Positions 6,403 to 11,113 of a stretch of DNA of 11,113 nucleotides are shown piece after piece. The translations under genes were made by a program, and so were the position numbers. The stretch spans positions 1-11,113 of the forward strand of contig CACWJV010000072.1 of NCBI GenBank assembly GCA_902761265.1, read 5' to 3'. The notes beneath the pieces are model-generated. The model ran no database searches, was not told where the DNA came from, and saw only the letters and a list, made by a program, of their open reading frames with translations. Origin of the DNA: Oscillospiraceae bacterium (GTDB lineage: Bacteria; Bacillota; Clostridia; Oscillospirales; Acutalibacteraceae). How positions within the stretch are numbered: the first letter of the stretch is position 1; each line of letters begins with the position of its first letter.

Positions 6403-6984
6403 TCACTCCTTTTCAAAAAAAGCAGGTCGTTCAACATTGATAGCAGAAGTATCCAGATATCTTTTGAAACCATCATGACTTTCCCAGTTCTTCCATATGC
6501 CCTTGTATCCCTGTAGGAAATACCAAACATCATCATCGCCGTCTTCAAGCGTATCAAACAGCAAAGGATTCTTTTCTTCCCACTCATAATAGTCGTTTTC
6601 AATATGCAGGACATCTTCCTTTACACCGCCTGACCAGTAAAACTTAGATACATAGATATGGTTTTCCTCACAAGCAAACCAAACCGTATCATGGGAAACT
6701 TCCAGCGCACGAAGGATGGCTCTGATCGGATATTCCCAGCGCGTATAAAACTTAATCTCATATAATCCATTGGACAGTTCATTCCATAAAAAGCTCCAAT
6801 TATAAGCGATTGTCACACCATACTTCTCAGAATACTCGTCCAAAGATTTTGCATCAAACAATCGATTGAATGTAATATATGGCCGCGGTATTGATCTTCC
6901 ATCGCCAAAAGGATTATAATCAATCAAGTATCTGTCCAGAATTTCTTTTCGGCATATCACTCTATTGACCACATAGTTAGCCAT
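6403..6984 (-). CDS. Uncharacterised 193-residue protein, possibly Api92/YubB ferredoxin-like
   Basis: I do not recognise this with certainty. It has 193 residues and no signal peptide or membrane segment. The plan of an N-terminal MANYVVNR strand, a central NWSFLWNELSNGLYEIKF region (62-79) followed by YTRWEYPIRAILRAL (80-94) and then VWFACEENHIYVSKF (101-115) recalls the Api92/YubB-like family of phage and plasmid proteins (MxNxxxNR start, a tryptophan-rich core, TxWxxPxxxI). This is a distant pattern match. The C-terminal half is rich in W, Y, D and E (DYYEWEEKN, DGDDDVWYF). The gene looks AT-richer than its downstream neighbour. The ATG at 6984 has only a weak AAGGGA site about 12 nt upstream, close to the stop of the HTH remnant 6 nt before it. 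It is coupled to the ADP-ribosylglycohydrolase gene, 5 nt downstream. Confidence 0.75.
   Translation of the reverse strand: MANYVVNRVICRKEILDRYLIDYNPFGDGRSIPRPYITFNRLFDAKSLDEYSEKYGVTIAYNWSFLWNELSNGLYEIKFYTRWEYPIRAILRALEVSHDTVWFACEENHIYVSKFYWSGGVKEDVLHIENDYYEWEEKNPLLFDTLEDGDDDVWYFLQGYKGIWKNWESHDGFKRYLDTSAINVERPAFFEKE
6406..6411 (-). promoter_or_regulatory. Ribosome binding site that fixes the GTG start of the ADP-ribosylglycohydrolase
   Basis: AAGGAG lies inside the 3' end of the 193-residue gene, next to its TGA stop at 6403-6405 and 8 nt before the GTG at 6397. A ribosome finishing the upstream gene would be placed to restart here. Confidence 0.75.
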
Positions 6985-6990
6985 TGTATT

Positions 6991-7175
6991 TCACTGTCCC
7001 TTGTTGTATGTCAGAATCTTTTCCAAAACCAACTTCTCGCACCATTCCGGGCACTTTCTCTTGCCGCCTTCCCAATCTTCAATCGTGCGTTTCGGGATGC
7101 CCGGCCAATCGGTCGTGCCTGTTGCGTCAGACCGACTAGTTTTCCGGCTGCTTTGATTGTCTTAAAACCACTTTC
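6991..7175 (-). pseudogene. Frameshifted helix-turn-helix (XRE-like) gene remnant
   Basis: Two frames of the - strand together give one HTH-like protein. The first frame reads FKTIKAAGKLVGLTQQ, and the next reads GIPKRTIEDWEGGKRK followed by CPEWCEKLVLEKILTY and a TGA at 6991-6993. LTQQ plus GIPKRTIEDWEGGKR is the usual pattern of small clostridial XRE-type regulators. Between CAACAG and the GGC of GIP there are 17 nt, where an intact gene would need a multiple of three, so a one-base loss near the G/C run at about 7100 explains the break. There is no in-frame start codon after the stop of the upstream gene; the first frame is that gene's own frame. The remnant fills the gap between the 474-residue gene and the 193-residue gene and ends 6 nt before the latter's ATG. 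Confidence 0.7.
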
Positions 7176-8600
7176 TTAACAGTATTCAGTTATAATTATT
7201 TCTCCAGCAAGATCACCCAGTGGCACGCAATCCACCTTAAAATTTTCAACAAGGCTCCTTGCGTCAGGATAGATCTTTTTGGTTTCTTCCTGATTCCATT
7301 CTACGATGCTGATTCCTTCATCCGGCCAAACCAGAATCGTGTAACCCTTTCCGACGACAGTAAAAACAATACAATCCATTGCTTCCTCTATCAGTTGAAT
7401 CAATTTGTCCCGCGTCATCACTGATTCCGGCTTAGTCTCCACCGTGCTTGGTGGCTCCGAACAGATGGGTGGCGATGCATCAAGCGATTGATTCTCAATC
7501 TCTTCGTCATCACAGATATCATTCCAATACGCTTCTGCTTCTTCCAATTCCTGTCTGCGAATCTCAGCATGCACTTGCACATACGACGGATTGCGCAAAA
7601 CGCGGCGGATAACCTCTGAAGGAAAGAAATCACTGTCTTCAAACTCCCAGATATCAAACTGCAGCAGCGGAATACCGGCAAAAAGACATTTTTCCTTCTT
7701 TTTCCCGGTGCGTTCCATCGCTTCGTCATAGGAAAAAAGATCGTTACATTCCATTCGTTCGTCTCCTAAGTAATCAATCAGGAGAATGATTCTATTTTCC
7801 TCAAAAACAGCAAAATCAAACGTGCAGTTTATTGAATCGATGGTAAACTGCCGTTCGTAGTGATAACGGCGAGAAAGGCTGAACAGTGCATCTTCGATCT
7901 GCAAAAGATCAAACGATAATTGCGCTTCTTCCCAAGTTTCCCATGAATACAGATAAAGCTGTGAAACCGCATTGTGTATGTGTTTTTTTGTCGCACAGGT
8001 ATTTTCGTAGATATACTGCAGAGACTGTCCAGCAAGAATGCGTTTGACAGCACCTGCCGTTGTTGAACCAATCAATTGACCACACCGTGAATCATTGTAA
8101 TCCTTGCAAACTTCAATTCCCAGTCTTTCTGCAGCAAGAGAAAAGAAAACATGATAAGCAGGATGGGGATGCAGTCCGAAATCAACAAACAAATCCCCGA
8201 TTTGACGCGGCAAAAGCGTTTCAATCAAATAAACAAAAATGTCACACAAAGTATCGGCATCTTCTGCTGTCAACGCGTCAATGCCGCATTGTTCCAACTC
8301 GTGCTGCAATTCTTCTCTTGTAACATGAAACTTCGCAAGCATCTGCAGCGTCAAATGAAAGGCGGCCGACCGATCCCGCCGCTGTATGAGAAATCGCAGA
8401 TATGTGCGACAAACACTTCCAATCTCCATAAACGGCGTTTCATATAGCTTATCAGACAAGCCGTCACGTAACAAGTCGTACCGATGCGTTTGAACAGCAG
8501 GTACGTCCATAGGAAATCCCATTTCTTTCAGCGTACGCCTTGGATGATCTTCGTCTTGTGTTTTGCGACAAATAAAGGACACACCTGAAAATTCTCGCAT
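7176..8600 (-). CDS. Uncharacterised 474-residue protein with possible degenerate PD-(D/E)XK nuclease-like core
   Basis: I do not recognise the whole protein. The ATG at 8600 is chosen because AAGGAG (8609-8614) lies 8 nt upstream; the ATG at 8630 has no such site. Residues 1-180 are mostly helical. Residues about 185-220 (RILAGQSLQYIYENTCATKK) could form a helix-turn-helix. Residues 261-316 resemble a restriction-endonuclease-like core: FDFAVFEENRIILLIDYLGDE (D262, D276), then KKKEKC (300-305) and AGIPLLQF, the usual order of a DF strand, an (E/D)xxG strand, a lysine helix and a GIPLLxI strand. The usual E is D276, so activity is doubtful. An acidic linker (350-395) leads to a separate C-terminal domain (about 396-474: IVFTVVGKGYTILVWPDEG, later FKVDCVPLGDLAGEI) of unknown function. 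There is no signal peptide or membrane segment. It is the first gene after the divergent promoter. Confidence 0.8.
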   Translation of the reverse strand: MREFSGVSFICRKTQDEDHPRRTLKEMGFPMDVPAVQTHRYDLLRDGLSDKLYETPFMEIGSVCRTYLRFLIQRRDRSAAFHLTLQMLAKFHVTREELQHELEQCGIDALTAEDADTLCDIFVYLIETLLPRQIGDLFVDFGLHPHPAYHVFFSLAAERLGIEVCKDYNDSRCGQLIGSTTAGAVKRILAGQSLQYIYENTCATKKHIHNAVSQLYLYSWETWEEAQLSFDLLQIEDALFSLSRRYHYERQFTIDSINCTFDFAVFEENRIILLIDYLGDERMECNDLFSYDEAMERTGKKKEKCLFAGIPLLQFDIWEFEDSDFFPSEVIRRVLRNPSYVQVHAEIRRQELEEAEAYWNDICDDEEIENQSLDASPPICSEPPSTVETKPESVMTRDKLIQLIEEAMDCIVFTVVGKGYTILVWPDEGISIVEWNQEETKKIYPDARSLVENFKVDCVPLGDLAGEIIITEYC

Positions 8601-8608
8601 TGGTCTCA

Positions 8609-8614
8609 CTCCTT
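8609..8614 (-). promoter_or_regulatory. Ribosome binding site that fixes the start of the 474-residue protein
   Basis: AAGGAG is 8 nt before the ATG at 8600. It shows that the ATG at 8630, ten codons earlier in frame, is not the likely start, because the site would lie inside the coding sequence. Confidence 0.75.
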
Positions 8615-8641
8615 TTCGTGGGACTGCCATTCATTATTTTC

Positions 8642-8670
8642 ATCATACCACGCCGCACCTGTGTTTGCAA
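8642..8670 (-). promoter_or_regulatory. Sigma-A promoter of the leftward gene cluster
   Basis: On the - strand there is TTGCAA (8665-8670), a 17-nt spacer, then TATGAT (8642-8647), with an extended TGG directly before the -10 box. It sits about 40 nt upstream of the ATG at 8600 and is the only good leftward promoter I see for the genes from 8600 to 3802. Confidence 0.8.
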
Positions 8671-8750
8671 GAGTTTTCTATATCCCATCCGATCAAAGTC
8701 CGCCAAATCGGATTTTGCGTTGGACGTTTGTTCGCTTTTGTGTCATCCTA

Positions 8751-8779
8751 TTGAACGGCGGGCGCATTTGTGGTATATT
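8751..8779 (+). promoter_or_regulatory. Sigma-A promoter of the membrane-anchored protein
   Basis: TTGAAC (8751-8756), a 17-nt spacer, and TATATT (8774-8779) preceded by an extended TGG. It lies 55 nt before the ATG at 8835. Together with the leftward promoter it makes a divergent pair in the 234-bp gap 8601-8834; I see no operator-like repeat between them. Confidence 0.8.
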
Positions 8780-8834
8780 GAGGGCAGAAACGGATGCAGT
8801 TCATTCGCATCACGTCGAAGAAACGAGGGATCTT

Positions 8835-9710
8835 ATGGTTTGGTTTTTTCTCGCGCTTGGCATTTTGGCAATCATCTTTTCGCAATTCACGAAAAAAGCC
8901 AAGACGCAGGCAAAGGCGGATCAGCTTCAGCAGCAGAGTCTTGAAATTACAAACAAACTCAACAATGACGAGATCAACCGGAAGATGGCGTCCATGATCG
9001 AAGATGCAAAGCGGGCCGCGGCACGGTATCACGGCACCTTCACGCTGTCACCGGAGGTGGAGCAAAAGCTGCAAAACAAGATCGAAGAAGCGCTGGACGC
9101 TTACCGGCTGGAGAACCGGATGGCTGCGGCGATCTGCCTTGCCTATCACCGGCAAACGAGCAGCGAAGCGACAATGGCAGCCGAGCCGCCGGCAGACGAA
9201 GCTTCCGGGGGCTCTTTGCGCCGGGCGGCGCAGGCCGAACAACAGGAACGGGCAGAGCACTATCTCAAAAAGCTTTGGCAGTACGCCGAGAATGCCCATC
9301 AGCAAGCTGTGGGCGTGCTGAAACAAGAAGTGCTGAAACAGGGCCCGTCTTTGCAGCCCGGCGACACACTGCAGGCAAAGATTGAACTGCCGGTTGCAAC
9401 CATCATCGACGGCAAGGCGCTTTCAGATCTCATGGCATTCATCGGCCGTCAGGTGGAGGGCTATGATCTGATCGAGCCGTCCGGCGGGTGCGGGTTGCTG
9501 AACTGGCGGCATCGGGAGCTGTTGGAGGTTTATATCGCCATGATCCGGGAAGCATGCGCGCCCGACGGCATCCGCGTCGCGTATGAAGCGCGGGTGCAGG
9601 ACGGCTTTGACGCGGTGCCGGTCACCGTCACACTGCCGCACCGGCTGACGGAAAAGCCGCGGTCATTTTACTGGACGAACGTTGCGCTCTGCGTTTCCTG
9701 CGAGGTGTGA
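8835..9710 (+). CDS. Membrane-anchored protein of unknown function (291 residues)
   Basis: I do not recognise this family. The ATG at 8835 follows a GAGGGA site by 4 nt and is downstream of a good promoter; the earlier in-frame ATG at 8661 lies upstream of that promoter and is rejected. Residues 2-17 (VWFFLALGILAIIFSQ) form one membrane segment followed by lysines, so most of the protein should lie in the cytoplasm. Residues 20-60 are charged and likely coiled coil (KADQLQQQSLEITNKLNND). A helical region spans 72-107, a low-complexity A/E/P linker 108-126, and a second helical stretch rich in Q, E and A 128-170. The C-terminal part (178-291) alternates strands and helices (AKIELPVATIIDGKALSDLM, later YEARVQDGFDAVPVTVTLP) and looks like one compact domain. 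No catalytic motif is apparent. It is transcribed alone, divergent from the leftward cluster. Confidence 0.8.
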   Translation: MVWFFLALGILAIIFSQFTKKAKTQAKADQLQQQSLEITNKLNNDEINRKMASMIEDAKRAAARYHGTFTLSPEVEQKLQNKIEEALDAYRLENRMAAAICLAYHRQTSSEATMAAEPPADEASGGSLRRAAQAEQQERAEHYLKKLWQYAENAHQQAVGVLKQEVLKQGPSLQPGDTLQAKIELPVATIIDGKALSDLMAFIGRQVEGYDLIEPSGGCGLLNWRHRELLEVYIAMIREACAPDGIRVAYEARVQDGFDAVPVTVTLPHRLTEKPRSFYWTNVALCVSCEV

Positions 9711-9740
9711 CGGGGCAAAAGCGACTGCATAGAGCCATAG

Positions 9741-9773
9741 AAAAACGGCGGCACATTTCGGTGCTGCCGGTTT
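9741..9773 (-). terminator. Intrinsic terminator-like hairpin, possibly bidirectional
   Basis: A 9-bp stem with one G-T pair (9746-9754 with 9761-9769) encloses a 6-nt loop. On the - strand it is followed by five T; on the + strand only by TTTCG. It lies 35 nt after the stop of the 291-residue gene, so it probably also ends that transcript, with A-T pairs extending the stem around a bulge. Confidence 0.5.
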
Positions 9774-9876
9774 CGCGTTGGCGTCTTTATTTGATCCGGA
9801 ACACACGGCACAACAGCATAACTGCAGCCGCGACCGTCTGGACTTTGTCTGTCTTTGTGCAATCCGGCAAAGCCCA

Positions 9877-9904
9877 TTGACAATATGGACGGATTGGTTA
9901 TAAT
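9877..9904 (+). promoter_or_regulatory. Consensus sigma-A promoter of the metallophosphoesterase gene
   Basis: TTGACA (9877-9882) and TATAAT (9899-9904) both match the consensus perfectly, with a 16-nt spacer, one shorter than optimal. It lies 54 nt before the ATG at 9959. The rest of the gap 9711-9958 holds the hairpin at 9741-9773 and nothing else I can support. Confidence 0.85.
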
Positions 9905-9958
9905 AAAATCAGAATAACCCGTATCATCTTTGTATTTACAAGCTGAAAGGAGTTTATC

Positions 9959-11113
9959 ATGCAGCGTATTCTTTCTTTGTTCCTCGCAGTCGTTTTTCTT
10001 CTCGGTGCTGCTTCGCTCAGCGGGCTGGCCGCTTCCGAAGGAAAAGTGTCTCAGGCGGAAGCCGTTTTGCCTTCTGTGTCGGCAGGCAGCGAAAAAGCGC
10101 TCCGGTTTAACAGCAACGGCAAATTCAAGATCATGATTTTCACCGATGCGCATACCGATGACAATCTGGCCGAAACCACAAGACTGCTGATGTGTGAAGC
10201 GCTGGACAAGTATCAGCCGGATTTTGTCGTCTTCCTTGGCGACAATACGACGGTCAGCGGGTATGACAGACAGGTCGCCGCCGTTGACGCGTTGACAAAT
10301 CCGGTACGTGACCGCGGCGTGCCGTTCGGCATGGTGCACGGCAATCATGACAGCGAATACGGACTGAGCAGAGATGAAATCTGTGAAATCTGGGATTCCT
10401 TCGGAACTATGACCTATGATGCAGACCCGGCGCTGTATGGCTGCGGAAACTGCAATCTTCCCATTTACGCATCAAACGGCGACGGCATCGCATTCAACCT
10501 CTGGTTCATTGACAGCGGAAGCACCAACCCCGATATGGAACGGAAAACCTATGACTATGTCCATCCGGACCAGATTGAATGGTACAAAAGGACCGCGTTG
10601 GCGCTGAAGGAGCAAAACGGCGGCAAGGTGGTGCCTGCCATCGATTTCCAGCACATCATCATACCGGAAATCTATGACAACCTTTACACGGAACTCCCGC
10701 ATTTGCCGGAAGCGCTTTCGGCAAAATGGGGCGGAAAAACCTATTTTACCGTGCCTGATATTCTGAGACTGAACGGCTATTGGCTGGAGCATCCCTGCCC
10801 GCCGGAGGTGTATGACGGCCAACTGGAGGCATGGAAGGAAATCGGCGATGTGATCGCTGAATTTAACGGTCACGACCACAAAAACTCCTTCCGCGTCACC
10901 ATCGACGGCATAGATATCGTGAATGTTCCAGCCTGCGGAGAAAACGCATATCACAGTGACTATACGCAAGGAGTAGGCCTGATCACGCTTGATGAGAAAC
11001 ACCCCGGGGATTATGACTATGAGCCCGAGACGGATATCACAAAGAGAAGCGATCACTGCTATACTATTGACAGCTTCCCGAGCAGCACACTTATGTCATT
11101 CCCTCCCGAGTTC
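9959..11113 (+). CDS. Secreted calcineurin-like metallophosphoesterase, 3' end cut by the window
   Basis: A 385-codon frame is open to the last base of the window, so the C-terminus is missing. The ATG at 9959 follows AAAGGAG at 7 nt. Residues 1-27 are a signal peptide (MQRILSLFLAVVFLLGAASL, likely cleavage after the alanines near 26). The phosphoesterase metal motifs appear in order: DAH (D63, H65), LGDN (D95), GNHD (N129, H130, D131), FQH (H232), and GHDH (H305, H307). These bind two divalent metals in the calcineurin-like/purple acid phosphatase superfamily, so it probably hydrolyses a phosphomonoester or phosphodiester outside the cell membrane. The usual DxH-GDxx-GNHD-H-GHxH set is complete. 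The unseen C-terminus could carry surface-attachment modules like those of the protease at 1049. The strong promoter and the hairpin before it suggest an independent transcript. Substrate unknown. Confidence 0.9.
   Translation, partial: MQRILSLFLAVVFLLGAASLSGLAASEGKVSQAEAVLPSVSAGSEKALRFNSNGKFKIMIFTDAHTDDNLAETTRLLMCEALDKYQPDFVVFLGDNTTVSGYDRQVAAVDALTNPVRDRGVPFGMVHGNHDSEYGLSRDEICEIWDSFGTMTYDADPALYGCGNCNLPIYASNGDGIAFNLWFIDSGSTNPDMERKTYDYVHPDQIEWYKRTALALKEQNGGKVVPAIDFQHIIIPEIYDNLYTELPHLPEALSAKWGGKTYFTVPDILRLNGYWLEHPCPPEVYDGQLEAWKEIGDVIAEFNGHDHKNSFRVTIDGIDIVNVPACGENAYHSDYTQGVGLITLDEKHPGDYDYEPETDITKRSDHCYTIDSFPSSTLMSFPPEF

Noticed and set aside
5210..6478. Long + strand open frame (422 codons)
   Set aside because: It lies opposite the ADP-ribosylglycohydrolase, whose family motifs are unmistakable, has no ribosome binding site, and its product is rich in R, H and A as expected from an antisense frame of GC-rich coding DNA.
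9668..11056. Leftward open frames opposite the metallophosphoesterase
   Set aside because: The + strand carries a signal peptide, all five metal motifs and a consensus promoter, so these are shadows.

Overview
The window looks like a chromosomal segment of a Gram-positive, probably spore-forming anaerobe of the Clostridia (an Oscillospiraceae/Ruminococcaceae-like gut bacterium is my best guess). The reasons are AGGAGG-type ribosome binding sites about 8 nt from most starts, sigma-A promoters, a BspA-type leucine-rich-repeat protein, an M6 protease with cysteine-rich C-terminal modules, and a fragment almost identical to the N-terminus of the sporulation regulator SpoVT. This taxonomic call is inference.

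Left part (1-3184, + strand): the 3' end of a secreted BspA-like repeat protein is followed 22 nt later by an M6-family secreted metalloprotease. The two proteins end in similar basic/aromatic helical tails, which suggests a common way of being held at the cell surface. A strong hairpin terminator closes the unit at 3216-3256.

Graveyard (about 3257-3801, - strand): no intact gene is visible. It holds short pieces: a SpoVT-like DNA-binding N-terminus of 34 residues, a HicB-like N-terminus, and two tails of unrecognised genes.

Middle part (3802-8600, - strand): a run of genes read right to left from one clear promoter at 8642-8670. First comes a 474-residue protein of unknown function with a possible degenerate PD-(D/E)XK nuclease core, then a frameshifted helix-turn-helix remnant, a 193-residue protein possibly related to the Api92/YubB ferredoxin-like family, an ADP-ribosylglycohydrolase translationally coupled to it, a sugar O-acetyltransferase, and a repeat protein with a C-terminal CFI-box. 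The first three loci look AT-richer and the last three GC-richer, so the first block may be a separately acquired cassette. Co-transcription of all of them is inference from orientation and spacing.

Right part (8835-11113, + strand): a divergently transcribed membrane-anchored protein of unknown function, a hairpin, then a secreted calcineurin-like metallophosphoesterase with a consensus promoter that runs off the window edge.

The best candidate for an undescribed system is the 6403-8600 cassette (nuclease-like protein, HTH remnant, 193-residue protein) coupled to the ADP-ribosylglycohydrolase. The case rests on layout and weak motif matches only.
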